Shown: positions 30,408-42,028 of the stretch, piece by piece
Layout: each line of letters begins with the position of its first letter
Position numbering within the stretch: position 1 is the stretch's first letter
Source of the DNA: Macrostomum hystrix
Lineage: Eukaryota; Platyhelminthes; Macrostomidae
Direction: 5' to 3'
NCBI GenBank assembly: GCA_950097015.1
Contig: CATNEN010000038.1
Coordinates: forward strand, 32,388,501-32,452,500
Length of the DNA: 64,000 nt
Translations under genes and position numbers: made by a program
The notes under the pieces: generated by a model
Told to the model about the DNA's origin: nothing
The model's database searches: none
The model's input: only the letters and a program-made list of their open reading frames with translations

Positions 30408-31967
30408 GTATAATGCAGGCATGCAGATAGCAAGCTATATAATCTCTTCTATCGTCTAATACTTTGTTGTTTTTGTTTGTAGCAATATTGGCAATAGTAC
30501 CACATGCTGCATGCATGGTCATGGACCACAAACTAGCTAGCCATGTTCAACTAATTGTTAAGCTTAAACACAAGTTTAGCTAACTATAGGTAGCTAGACC
30601 TGAGCGGTTAGGCCATAAAAACTTTACAAGCATTAAGCGAGCTAGTAATAAATTTAAATTTAATAAAATAATTCCTATATTGCTGACTGTTTATCACTGC
30701 CTGCAAACAAAGCCAGTCACGCGAAAAAAATCTGAACCAATGCTTAATATCACGTTTTTCTAAAGCCTTCAGCTTAGAATATGGTAAATAAATTAGCAAG
30801 TAGTGAATAATAATTTGTAAGCTTACTAATAAAATACGTAATAGAGTACTATCTATGCCCCCGACATAAAATATTCAGAAACAGCAAAGGCGTGGCCGAA
30901 TTCTGTCGTTGCTAAAAATAAGTTTTTAAGAATTAAACACTGCGACATATTTTTAGTACTAGTTATTTATATATAGTATATTCATTTTACTTAGTTCTTG
31001 AATAGTCTTAAAGAGTTTTTCCTAACTCAATAAACATACACTGCTAGGAAACTTGTTATTGTAAAGAAAAATTCTCCGGTAGTTTTTACTCATTTAGTAT
31101 AGTACGTTAGCTACAGCTTATGACAAAATTAAAATTCACTTTTTATATTCATTCATATTAATTTGCTATCATAACGGCCAAAGCAGACACTATCGTAAGA
31201 TCTTGGTATATATAATGTAATCTCCATGCACATGGTATTGCTCATACACAGTTTAATTAACAACAGTGAATTGCTAATCACCTTTTTGCATCCGTCAATT
31301 AAACCTGCCACGGAACGAAATTCATTCAGTGGCATTAATATTAAAAACCTTATTTTCAATAGATAAGCGTTTTTTAACTGTGCATCTCAGTGCAATTTCA
31401 CTTTTTTATTTTTTCAATATCAAGCTGCATAAGGAAAAGCGTGCAGGCAAGTTATCTCTGTGAAAGAATTAAACAGGCAAGTTCCTTATTATATGTCTTT
31501 TATGATTATTCAGAGTTCATTTCATACATTCAAGTATTCCAATATTAAATATAATATATATAAAAGCACTTTGTAAGCGCGAATGTTACATGCATATGTT
31601 ATTAATCAGTTAGGCCGGGTACATTTATATTCTAGTAATTTAATTAAGACGACTATAATTATGTACTTCATCGAAGGATCGATAAAACTATCGTATATGT
31701 TTTCAATCTTTCGATCAAGACTTTTTCCTCGGTGAGTTTCTGTGGCGTCAACTATACACTAATAAAAATAAAAATTGTCAATCTTAAAAGTTTAAATTCC
31801 GATATATTAATTATGTGATATTCTTAATTATTTGTTGCTTGTTATATGGGTAAATCAGGGTTTAAAAATTCGGAACTCTTTATGCAGTTCTCAAATCCAG
31901 AGTATGCTGTGAGTAAATATTATAAGCGCGAGGTAACATTTCCCTGGCCAGGTGCTGAAAACCACAC
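30408..31967. other. AT-rich spacer downstream of the calmodulin-like gene
   Basis: I see nothing beyond AT-rich single-copy DNA; it must include the 3' UTR of the calmodulin-like gene. Confidence 0.5.
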
Positions 31968-32884
31968 TCAGCGGATTACAGAGGCGATAAAGTGCGCAAA
32001 CTCCTCGTATTGAATCTTGCCGTCTTCATTGCGATCAGCCGCTGAGATCATCTCGCTGATCTCCTCCTCCGTCATGCTGTTCTCGCCAAAGTGCATCAGG
32101 ATGTCCTGCAGCTCCTCGCGGCACAGGTAGCCGTTTCCGTCGCGGTCGAAGGCCTGGAAGGCGGCGATGATCTCCTGCTCAGAGTTGGTGTCCTGCAGCT
32201 TCTCGGCCATCATGGCCATGAACTCTGGAAAGTCGATCTCGCCATTTCCGTCGATGTCCACACTCTGGATCATTTCCTACAGAGAGTGGGATTTGGATTT
32301 TGGCCACCCTGCAACCAGTGCAGAAGACGACACTCCCACCCTAAGTCGCACCCAGTTAACTTCTGTTTATTTTACAGCTGAGTGAACTCAAGCAATCGGG
32401 AATCAAATTGTCTCCTATTGGGCTGAAATTCGAACCCCCGATCTCCTGAACTCTGCGATTCTCTAATCTATAGGCTAGGCTAAATGCATAGAAGTTCAAG
32501 ATACTTTAGTAAGTAACTTCTTATAAGCAGACTGTACGTCGAGTACTGGTACTTGCCTCGCTTGGTTAATTCAACGCTTTCCAAGCATTTTCCAAGAAAT
32601 TATTCATTTTAAGCGTGTGCCAGAATTGAATCGAATCTCACCGTGAGCTCCTGCTCAGAAGGATTCTGTCCCAGCGAACGCATGATGATCTCCAGCTCCC
32701 GGACGGTGATGGAGCCGCTGCCGTCCCGATCAAAGAGGGCGAAGGCCTCCTTGAACTCGGCCACCTGCTCCTCAGTCAGCTGGCTGGTGATTGCCTCCCT
32801 GGCCATCGAGTTCAGCCGTACTGGACCCTGGCCGCCGCATCGAGGGCCGCCACCGCCGCCGTCGTGTTTTCCGGTTGCCGACAT
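31968..32884 (-). CDS. Calmodulin-like protein, four EF-hands, glycine-rich N-terminal extension
   Basis: Two exons, 32884-32642 and 32276-31968, join in phase 0 (ACG|GTGAGA, GTAG|GAAATG) to 183 residues. All four calcium loops are canonical: [12 protein letters not shown] (52-63), [12 protein letters not shown] (88-99), [12 protein letters not shown] (125-136) and [12 protein letters not shown] (162-173). The calmodulin start TEEQ.AEFKEAF is conserved, but it is preceded by about 30 residues ([20 protein letters not shown]) absent from calmodulin. A second in-frame ATG at codon 27 would give a near-standard length. The C-lobe is diverged ([20 protein letters not shown]), so this is a calmodulin-like paralogue, not the ubiquitous calmodulin. 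Known family role: calcium-dependent target binding; the target is unknown. The intron carries a degenerate SINE A. Confidence 0.92.
32296..32485 (-). repeat. Degenerate SINE A in the calmodulin-like intron
   Basis: On the minus strand it has a B-box-like GGGTTCGAATTTC, GCTTGAGTTCACTCAGCTGT and a diverged body. Distances between blocks match the other copies, but the central palindrome is lost. Confidence 0.5.
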
Positions 32885-33809
32885 CTGAGCTCCGTTTTAT
32901 CTAATAGCCTTTCACTTTGAAAAAAAATTGGTCGAGGCTCTTGATGATGTAATGACACGTCCTGTATAGTCTTTATAGGCTGTCCTAGGAACTAATACTC
33001 TCTACAGGAGGGCTAGCTGGAACATTTTCTGATGAATATAATAACCAGAAAGGTATTTACGAGAATAGGCACGCCTTCACAAAGGTGTTTCCGAAAACTG
33101 TGTCTCGATATAAGACCGCTGTGCCACTCAACCAAATAATTTTCCTAGCGACTAATTTTAGGTTTGGTATTGAGATAATGAAGTTCAACTTTGAACAGGA
33201 ACCTATATATATATAATGCCTCATAGCTTTAATAATTTCTCTCTTAACTGTTTTATTGCAGCAGAATCACAGGAGTTAATAATTCGTTTACATATAGTTA
33301 ACCCCTTGTTGGAAAACAAATGGAAACGAATTTAAAACGAATTCCGCGCCATAATATGCGGGAGGTCTTATATATGAAAACCCACCTAACCAGTATTTAA
33401 AGGACCGATTCTTCATATTCTTTTATTGCAAAACTTTCAATCAAAATAGGACGAAGAAAGAAACTTAGAAGGAGAAAAATACAGACAAATGAAAAATGAT
33501 ATAATGAATTTGGGGCTTTGCTAAATCAATTGATGCGAGAATAAAAGTGTCGGATATTGAATTATGCTTAGTCCTAGGTTTATCAATAAGATAATTAATA
33601 GGACTCAATCAGGCAATGTGATTGTGTATACGAGTCATATTCTAAGAGAAGTACTTTTAAGGTTTGTGGGGAAGTCGCAGTTCCAAAGCAAATTCTATGA
33701 AACAGAGTATCGTTTCTCTGTGCATTTCTCTCATGAGTTAATTGTCTATGACCCGGCCAAGCCACGGTACTCGATGTTTAGAATCTGGAAAGTTAATAAT
33801 AATGTAACA
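32885..33809. other. Upstream region of the calmodulin-like gene
   Basis: AT-rich, probably containing its promoter. No core-promoter element or other gene can be assigned with confidence. Confidence 0.45.
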
Positions 33810-34073
33810 GTAATGGGCCAGCCCAGCCGCAGCTATTGCGCGGCGCATCTGAAGGCTGCGTACCGCTGTTCAGTCCATGGACTGGGGGACGCCACACCCA
33901 CCCTCAATGACCCCAGATGTTGTTACCCATATAAAAGCTGGGTTAACTGAAAAAATCTAAAAAAATGCTAAGTTAAGTGTCTTGTTAAAGAACTCAATTT
34001 GTTCCAGTGGAGTCGGAAATCGAACCCTCGACCTTCAAGTCGTGAGCCGACGCTCCGACCACTAGGCTGCAAG
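33810..34073 (-). repeat. SINE family A, copy 4
   Basis: On the minus strand it has GCCTAGTGGTCGGAGCGTCG, a GGTTCGATTTCC B box, AACAAGACACTTAACTTAGC and a tandem A-rich patch. Then come a GGGTAACA block, the exact palindrome CAGTCCATGGACTG (33871-33884) and GCGCAATAGCTGCGGCTG. Confidence 0.85.
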
Positions 34074-35145
34074 CACTTGCCCTTGAAGAGTTTCGAGAGA
34101 CATTTTCCGTTGCGAACATGTGGTCGAAATTTGACCGCCTGGCAAAGCTAATAAACTGAGATGCCAGGCTCTTTGGTGTACAGCTATAGGGGCGACCCTT
34201 GAATATAACAATATTCTAGAGAGGTGGTTATTGCCTTACAATGAGCAGCGTAAACACTTTTTAGCCCATGTACTAAAAGTTTTATACTAGGGGGAATATC
34301 ACCCCTTTGGTTTTTCTAATGTTAGCAGCTATCGAATATAGAACTTTTCTTGGGCGCACTTAAATATAATACGGTTTTCAATATCGGACTTACAGCTGAG
34401 TCGAAAGATTCGTTCCAGGCGCTTGTTTGGTTCGTCTTTTACTGAAGAAATGAGATTCGCTCACGATTGCAAAATAATCCCTAAAGAAATTATGCCAGAA
34501 AAACTGCCTAGTCAAAGCACGCGTCTTTATTTATACTCGTATATAGTAAGACGCGGAACGGACCAATTGTGGGGATTTGCCAGTGGCAGATGGGGCATAA
34601 TATTAAACTGCTGCTTGTAGCAAGCTCTTCCCTGCAATGTACTCTCTCCCGGCCTCCTCACTTGGTTCCCGTGAGATATTAGAGTCTCCCGGAGCAGAAA
34701 GGCAAAACATTGCTGGAGAAGTGAGCTCATGTCACTAAAAAATATATGGGCGAGAAGTAGATTTTCCAATCTAAGAAGGACGGAAATGAGGATCAGAGCT
34801 CAGAGGCCATTGCTGGCTTGGACTGGCGTTTGTTCTTAGAAGAGACTTGGCAGTGCGCGCTCTCTCTCTCTCTGTCTCTCTCTTACCGTGCAGCAGCTGC
34901 TACAGCTAGGTCAGCGAAGGTGAAGACCAAACATGGGATTCAATAAATGGGAACACTGAAAAATAATAATACTCTTCAGTAGGAAAATGAAGAAATGCAT
35001 GAGCACTAAATTACCTCACGAATAAGCTTGAGGGATTTTCACAGATTGCGCAGGCTTATAACGGCTGACAGAAAAAATTAGGTAAAAAGGTCGCAACATG
35101 CAAAGACCGCAGAGTTATTAATAAAAAATAATACATAAATAAATA

Positions 35146-35184
<39 letters not shown>

Positions 35185-35185
35185 T
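34074..35185. other. Spacer with microsatellites
   Basis: A CT-rich simple repeat lies at about 34859-34885 and an (AAT)n microsatellite of about 12 units at 35148-35184, directly next to SINE B. No gene was seen; short open frames here have no features. Confidence 0.5.
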
Positions 35186-35537
35186 ACAGGAAGGGCTGTG
35201 GGCAATGGCAAATCATTTGGTGACACTAGACCCGCAGCCAGCGAGGAGGCAATTCTGCCCATTTCGCTGACTCCGGTGCACACACGCACACAGATACTGT
35301 ACGCAGGCATACGCTCACACAGGTGTGTACATCTGCCCTGACTTTCTCATCGTCAGGCAGTGTACACTTTCACTGTGCCTTGGGAGGTCGGCCCTCAAGG
35401 GCGTAAATTGCACGACAAGCCCCCAAAGCCTTCTCTCCGCGGCTGGGCCCCAAAAATGTTGCCTCGCCGTGGAATCGAACTTAGTGACCTTGGTGCGAGA
35501 GGCAAACGCTTTAGCCGCTCTGCCACCGACCCCCTGA
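35186..35537 (-). repeat. SINE family B, near full-length reverse copy
   Basis: On the minus strand it has GGGGTCGGTGGCAGAGCGGC (A box), TTCGATTCCACGGCGAGGC (B box region), the CCGCGGAGAGAAGGCTTTGG block and TTGTCGTGCAATTTACGCCC. It continues with AGTGAAAGTGTACACTGCCT, GACGATGAGAAAGTCAGGGC, and the tail GCGGGTCTAGTGTCACCAAA ending in the AAT microsatellite. Confidence 0.85.
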
Positions 35538-35939
35538 CCGCAGAGTTGGTGAAATTCTTCCAGGAATCGGCCAAGATAGAAGCCTGAGGGGCTGCAAAGG
35601 AGAGAAAAAAGTGAGATTAAAGTGACATTGTATCGCAGATTTAACCCAAAAGGATAAAAGGCGAAGACCACGTAGAGACCACGGACGACCGACGCAACGG
35701 TCTATAGGTGGACAGGCCGGACCCACAAAATCAAACAGGGATAAAAAATGAGAGGAGAAAGGGGAGGACAGGCGAATCAGTTTCGAGCAGCAGCAACACA
35801 AACGAAGGTAAGGTCCAGTACAGAGCCAACCCTGAGCAAAACCAGTCTAGGAAACTAAGAAACTACGCTCGTAGAAAACACACCTCCGTCACAGCTGGGG
35901 CTTGGCCTTGGCACGCCTGCTAGTCGAGCCTCAGCGCTG

Positions 35940-37320
35940 CTAGCCTGCCCATTTTCAGTTGCTATGGCGCCGACCGCCACGCTGTTGTCGACGCGCCACG
36001 CCGCCACAAGTCAGCTGCTCTTGGAAGAGAATGATGGCCAGCAGAGGAAGGGTGGTCTCTTTGACGCTGATGTGCTCACCTAACAAAATCCTGTGTGCGT
36101 CGTTGCATAAGTCTAGGAGTAGGTACTCACGCTGGCCTCTTGACATACAATCACGCCCCCGCGTCAGAGCAGGAATCTGCTTTGAATGTTGCCAGCACTC
36201 GAGTGAGTGCGTGTAGCCATGCAGAACTGCAGCTGGGACCGCAGCTCGTCACGCAGGGGCCCGATGATGCTGTTCTGAGATCGCCATGGTGATCTCCACG
36301 AGTGCGTGGCCTTTGCAGTTCTGGCTACTTTGCAGAACCAGTTCAACTTGCCGATCATTTCCTGAAAACGACACCCGCTTTTGAAGGCTTCTACTCGTAC
36401 TGAATTATTGAAGTCCAGAAGAAGCTGACAGCGAGCATCCATCCATCTTGTCGCTGACAGCGACAACTGAGGTAAATCGTCTCTTCATCTTGGACCGGTT
36501 AATCTCGAAGCCGAAAAGCATGGTGGCAAAGAGGAACTCTTGCAGCTTCCAGCGAATCCCACAGTCCCTGGTGGCGAAGCAGAAGTCATCGAGGTAGTCA
36601 AGGTAGGCTCGATCACAGCATATATGACAGGTATGCGAGAACTGTCGGTATATTTAGCGCTTGAAAGCTTGACATACAGATTGCCTGCGGCGGACGCATC
36701 GGTTGATGCGGAAACCACCGCGTATGCCAGTTTCTAGAAACATCGCGTCCGAGTCACCACCAAGGACGGCCGCCAAGGCTGCCGTTGACAATGAACATCT
36801 AATGTGTACTGCAGCGGATTTTGTTCAGTTTTTTAGGTCCCACCCTGAAGCCGTATTGCTGTTTCGAGTGTCAACCATCGCAAACGCGTCGAAATATGGT
36901 CGCAATAGCAGGATTGCCTGTTGCAACGTTTTTCGCGATTAAAAAGGCCAGTACAGAGCCAGTACAGAACCATGGACACCTTGGCTGACTGCTTTCGAGC
37001 CTGCCGCTTGCAGGTTCTTCGGAGCAATCAAGTGCCTAATGACGAAGTTCAGGCCGGGGCTGTCCCACTGCAACCTCATGTCCTGGTCGTACTGGAGCGC
37101 CACCCACCAGTCATAGCCGGCTTCGACTAGCTCTCCGATGTGTATGTTGAGATACGTCCTCAGCTTCTCAAGAAAGTGTCGAGAAAACGCTGCATGATTC
37201 TCGCGTTGGCCGCCACCCACTGACCGGAACCGACTCCTGACAGGCTCGGTAGTGCTGCTTTCAGGGTTAGGCGTCTGAGCTCTTGCGTAAGCCATACTCT
37301 AAACTGCTGCTTCTCGTCCA
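35940..37320 (-). pseudogene. DIRS-like retroelement relic (RT and RNase H)
   Basis: A minus-strand series of broken frames. The upstream part (37295-36939) holds DSPGLNFVIRHLIAPKNLQA. The RT palm motif is YLDDFCFATRD (YLDDF at 36596-36582) followed by FGFEINRSKMKRR. A later frame has FQEMIGKLNWFCKVART and RDELRSQL, and the last (36146-35955) has HISVKETTLPLLAIILFQEQL, which looks like the RNase H strand with its conserved Glu. The order RT then RNase H, the YLDDF box and the GF.IN..K motif fit DIRS/Ngaro or Ty3-like elements. I saw no recombinase or LTR, so DIRS is a best guess. It is full of frameshifts and stops. Confidence 0.4.
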
Positions 37321-38240
37321 GGAAATCTGGGACGATCGCTCGCTGCTACAGGCATCGCAGCTGAACTTCCGATGCTTCATCAAACATTCGATCCTTCTCA
37401 GGGTCTGCTGAATCTGCGCTTAAATATTAAGAGCGCGGTGTGGGGCACTAAAGGCCCACAGATACGGCTTCACAGGTGCACACACACACAATAATTGTCA
37501 TGTTGGAATTATTGCGGATTACATTGTATTGCTTATCTTGTTCATGTTATTGTTTTTCGAACCAATATGGGCTCGCAATAGTGGTTTATACAGGGCAATT
37601 TTAGTTGTCCTTGTCGCCATGGTCTTCGACAATCACTGAATATCTCGGCTTTGAAGTTAGTTCATCGGAAATGGTGGAGAATTTTCGCCTTTATGGTGGA
37701 CTTTCACCCAAGTCGGTCATATCTTACCATGGAGGAAATTTAGCGTCGTCTTTGTAATGCTAAAGGCGAGCGGTTTTACAGGCGGTAGTAACCCTAGGCC
37801 TGTGCTTTTGTGTCACAAAAATTTCCGCTAATTGAAATGACGACGAATAGGAACAGTGACGTTGAAGCCCAGCGCAGCAGAGCTTCAGACTCCTCACAGA
37901 AAAACGTCTGCAGCCCAATTAATCTCTACAAGAAATGCGAAGTCTTTGAGATTTGAGACACATTTTTCTTTCTATACTACTGTCGGTAGAGTTGTGTGCA
38001 AGCGTCTGCAACCAACGCTTCTGATTCTGTCAGTTCGTTTTAACGACACATGTCATTTAGCGATTGACCAGATCTCACGTACTCAGGTCTAAAACTGGGA
38101 CGCTAATAAAACTATCTCGAGTGTAACAAAAGCAAACTGCGACATTTCTACGTTTTTTCGCATTAACTGTCTTCCTGAAGTGGGTAAAATTATACTTCTC
38201 TAACGATCTCATATCAAAATCTACGTATGTAGGGTCACTA
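37321..38240. other. Spacer with a second dispersed-repeat copy
   Basis: The tract at about 37560-37745 (TTATGGTGGACTTTCACCCA, AGTCGGTCATATC) resembles 3475-3665 and 47260-47415. A short CA run lies at about 37475. No gene was seen. Confidence 0.4.
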
Positions 38241-38394
38241 GAGCAGAGCATTGCTTTTATTATTATTTTATTTATTAAAAGGCATACAACAGATAGAGCT
38301 CTAGTGTCTGAACTATTCCGTCTATGTTGCATTGAGTTTCAAAGGAATCTCATCAAGTGCTTCTCCCATTCAAGCTGCTGGCTTGCTGTCACTC

Positions 38395-39872
38395 TCACTG
38401 AGTTGTTCTCTTGCTGCTGTCAGACGAAGAGAACTTGACTTTCTTTTGACGCAGACAGGGAAACAGAAAGGTGTAGAATCGAGTCGAAAATCCGGCAATG
38501 AACAGCGAGTTCATGTAGTACGGGATGGTGAACAAGAAGCCACCAAGTCTATCTGAGACCACGTCTGAAATGCGATAGAGCATGGAGACATGAGCACCTG
38601 CAATGTCATCAATGCATTCATCTACTTCACACAGAAGCCCAACTTACACGCAACCGGATCTACGGCAGCATCGACCAGAGTGCTGATTACGATCAGCAGG
38701 CGGGAGACGAAGAAACAGATTAGCAGAGTCACGTTCATTCCCAGCAGCTTGGCTGTGGCGCGAATCTCCGTCGTTGCCACGCTGCTGTCCGACGAACCTG
38801 TCGCACTCATTCGCAGTCTTCTCAGTCTGGACTCAAACAGAACTATGATGATGAGAATGGCGGCAACTAGATTGAGAAGGCAGATAATGAAGGCGATGGA
38901 AAGCATGAATAAAAAGCCGATCGTCTGTTGACCCCTGTCGGAGCTTACTGCGTAATAAATCGGAAATGGACAGGAACCTGACAAAACCTTGATCCCTAGC
39001 ACAGTTTTCTGCAATTTCGTATTGTTTCCGGGTTCAGCCAGCAACACGCTCAGCACAATGGAGACCGCCAGAGCGAGAAACGTTGCCAAACAGATCAAAC
39101 CCGTGTCGCGACTCTTAGTCAACTGAGCCTTGGCCTCGAGTGGATACTTGACGCTGTAGCAGCGAATCATCGAGCTGATGGTCAAGGCGATCGGAGACAG
39201 GTACATTGGGAAGTAGAGAAGTATGAAGAAAGCTTTGCACATCACTTGCTGTAGAAAAACGTGTTCAGGGCTTCGTAGGCCCCACATCAGTAGGGACAGA
39301 TCTTGACCAGGCCCTTGGATAGCATTTGGATTCGTTTTGAAAAAATCAACAATGAGTAACTCGTAGATGCGATATAAGGAACCCGCAATGTCCGCCCCGA
39401 CGACAATGGAAAACCACTTGCGAGCAGAATTGGAGAATCCGGTGTTGCCGCGGACCAAGAAGACTAGAGTGAGGATCTGGAGGAGCAGACCCAGTGGATA
39501 TCCCGATGCTCTGATAATCCCTTCGCAAAACTTGGCAATGTCAGTAGCTTCAGCTCTCAGCAGAAACATGTAGAGCGAATATATAGTTCTGCGCGACATG
39601 CTGTAATTATACAGCCGATTCATGGAGGCCTCGAACTCTGCAAAACGATTTGGATCTCCTGATTTGAGTCGATAAGGACTTCGTGGCAATAAACAGCGAA
39701 AATCAATGGTTTACACTGTGATAATAAATTTGACGCAAGTCAGGCCATAATGATCCTCTTAATTACTCGTATAGGTCACTGGTAGAAGTGGCTGTCTTCG
39801 AGTTGCTATCGTTAGACGTATGAAAAAGCCCTTACCGTCGAAATTTGCGAAGTTGGAATACTTCAAAGACAT
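38395..39872 (-). CDS. Rhodopsin-type GPCR, paralogue 1
   Basis: Three coding exons: 39872-39836 (MSLKYSNFANFD...), 39658-38648 and 38597-38395. They join to 416 residues across 186-bp and 50-bp introns. There are seven hydrophobic spans: TM1 about 63-82, TM2 WFSIVVGADIAGSLYRIYEL, TM3 MCKAFFILLYFPMYLSPIAL, TM4 GLICLATFLALAVSIVLSVL, TM5 LSIAFIICLLNLVAAILIII, TM6 GMNVTLLICFFVSRLLIVIS and TM7 FLFTIPYYMNSLFIAGFSTR. The TM3 cysteine and an ECL2 cysteine (SGSCPFP) fit the usual disulfide. The DRY box is RCY followed by SVKYPL, and NPxxY is reduced to NSLFI. The long N-terminus has an N-glycosylation site (NYS, residues 30-32). It resembles invertebrate peptide-type class A receptors; the ligand is unknown. 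AATAAA words on the minus strand lie about 120 bp after the stop. The start ATG is supported by the matching start of the paralogue at 50904. Confidence 0.85.
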
Positions 39873-39986
39873 CTTTCTGTGCAGCGTGGGAATCAGTAGA
39901 CGCTTCAGTAGTTTAGACCGGGCAGTGATGACAGATGATACCTCTTTCACCTGTGAATTCTGATTCTAGGCAATGCTGCCGAGGGG

Positions 39987-40035
39987 GCTTAAATAACCCC
40001 GAAGCATAATTTACAGCTTCATTCTAGTGACGTCA
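39987..40035 (-). promoter_or_regulatory. Promoter elements of GPCR paralogue 1 (CRE and TATA-like box)
   Basis: A perfect cAMP-response palindrome TGACGTCA lies at 40028-40035. A TATA-like TTATTTAAG (minus strand) lies about 115-120 bp upstream of the ATG. Both sites are conserved in order and spacing in the paralogue, although the DNA between them is diverged. Confidence 0.6.
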
Positions 40036-40169
40036 GCAATTCTTCATAACAACGCTCGTAGTCAACGCCGCTCAATGAGAGCGCAAAGAGACGAATCACC
40101 TTTATGAAGCCCCTCAATTGATTTTTCGTTTTACATCAGCATCGATTGAAGAAAACAATAGCAGATCAG

Positions 40170-41315
40170 ATTCCAATAGTTAGTTGTTTCAACAGAATAA
40201 ACCGTTTGAGACATGAATGCATCCAAGCTTGAAGCCAGCTGGAGAAGCCTAAAAAGTCCCTGGTAGATCCTAATTAGCAGGCTCATATGGTGCATAATAT
40301 ATCTGAATAAACATGCTAGAGTCTTGCATTTACTAGCGTCGAGCCTTATACTCCAAATTGAATGTTCATCGTACTTGGTACAATGAGACATAACTAACAC
40401 TTTATGATAATGGTTTTTTCGTTTCTGCTTCCTTCTGTCTGAAATTTAATCTGCTTGCTGCTTTGAAAGTTCGTGAAACTTTCTTCAAACGTTTTTTGCG
40501 AGGCCGTTCTGAATCAGAGCCCGTATTGGCTTTGCGGTTATTAGATCCTTTCAAACCAGCTTTATAATGGTTGAGCTTCGTGGTGCAATCACAGTGAGAA
40601 GCATTGGTAGGGTCGAAATCTATCATCCACTGGAAATTTGAAGTCACAACTGGCTAAGCATTGTGGCCTCATTTAAATTCTATGCAATGAGGCCACAGAA
40701 TTAGGATAGTCGTAGAAGTAAACCCCAATTAAAAAATGGGGCAGCGTCAGATGGTGCACTCGAACACAAAGCAGTCCAAATGTCTCCGGATGCGAGCATG
40801 TCCCAACCAGTGTGCAGAATGGAAGTGGAGCTGCAAAAGGCTCTGAACAGACCACGGGCTGCCCTAGTGCGCCGAGTCCTTTTCTAGCGTGCGTATTCGT
40901 CACTGTCGAGGTTTCGGATGGATTGGAGAACAACGCGAATCATGCGAGTCCTCTGCGCTGTCTGATGTTGTCTTCCGCGTGACAGACAAGCAAGTCCATG
41001 TCTGTTGTCACGCCGCATTCTAGTCGTTATAGGGGGGCCTCTGACTAAAGCCCCACTCAAATATTCCATGATGAAAAGTCTTCGGTCAAGTGCCTCAAAG
41101 GCGCCAGATTATTTTAAATCTCACTGCCTATCGGCATATTGCCACTGGTAACCACGCAGGTCTGGTAAGCCAGTTCTGATAGCAATTGTACTGCAACTGG
41201 AAAAAAGGCTAGCATAGCTGATGCCCTTTGTTTACTACATAGATGATAATGAAAACGAGAGGAATACAAAACTGTTAGAAATGGGCAAGAAGAATCATTA
41301 GGTTTAAAAGCCGTC
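40170..41315. other. Spacer between GPCR 1 and the LINE
   Basis: Homology to the paralogue's upstream DNA stops near 40170. Beyond it I see no gene. A lysine/arginine-rich minus-strand frame at 40402-40647 has no ATG and no recognised domain. Confidence 0.4.
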
Positions 41316-41629
41316 TGACGTCAGCATCGTCGGGATATTCAGCGATCCTTGTCGGAGACCCTGCTCGCACCGGCGGGACACAACGCCTGTGGGGTATGAG
41401 TCAGTCCAGGCCCACGGGCTAAGGTCTGCGATGCCTCACACCTGCAGTAGCTTTTTGAGCAGGCTTGGCAGGAAGGAGACCTGTGCCTTCGGGTGCAGGA
41501 ATCCCTCCACGCTGTCCCGTCAGCTCACCCATCGGTACATGTCCCGTGAGTGTTCAAGGCTGACTTTAGGGCAGCCGGACAGAATGGGCAACAGCGCTGG
41601 ATGACCCATCCAGGGCCTCTGGCCAAACT

Positions 41630-41910
41630 GGGTACCTCTAGCCCCGGCTGGAGGGAAAGGTGTCACCCTTTGACCTTATCAGGGTATGCGGCCAGTCCGC
41701 AGCGTTCGTGCACCTGTGCGTAATCAGTTACCTCTGGCAACGGCTATGAGGGAAAGGTGTTACCCTTCGACCTCAACAGGGTATGCGGCCAGTCCGCAGC
41801 GTTCGTGCACCTGTGCGTGATCAGGTACCTCTGGCTACGGCTGGTGGAACAGGTGTCACCCTTCGACCTCAACAGGGTACGCAGCCAGTCTGCGGGCCTG
41901 GCACTGCTCT
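41630..41910 (+). repeat. Tandem repeats in the LINE 5' UTR
   Basis: Three copies of a 94-97-bp unit starting near GGTACCTCTGGC, each with CAGGGTATGCGGCCAGTCCG. Iterated 5' UTR units are known in several LINE families, where they act as promoter monomers; that role is inference here. Confidence 0.8.
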
Positions 41911-42028
41911 AGGTGCCCTCTTATGCCTAAGGTCTCACCGCGCTGAGGGGCTGAAAGGTCCGGGGAGTATATCCGGCCGTTAGCGGTTTTTATTTTTAAT
42001 TCAAATTTTTCTTTCTTTCCAGCGACCT

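Noticed and set aside
34861-35184. CT-rich and AAT repeats as promoter or replication signals
   Set aside because: They are plain microsatellites; the AAT run is the tail of SINE B.
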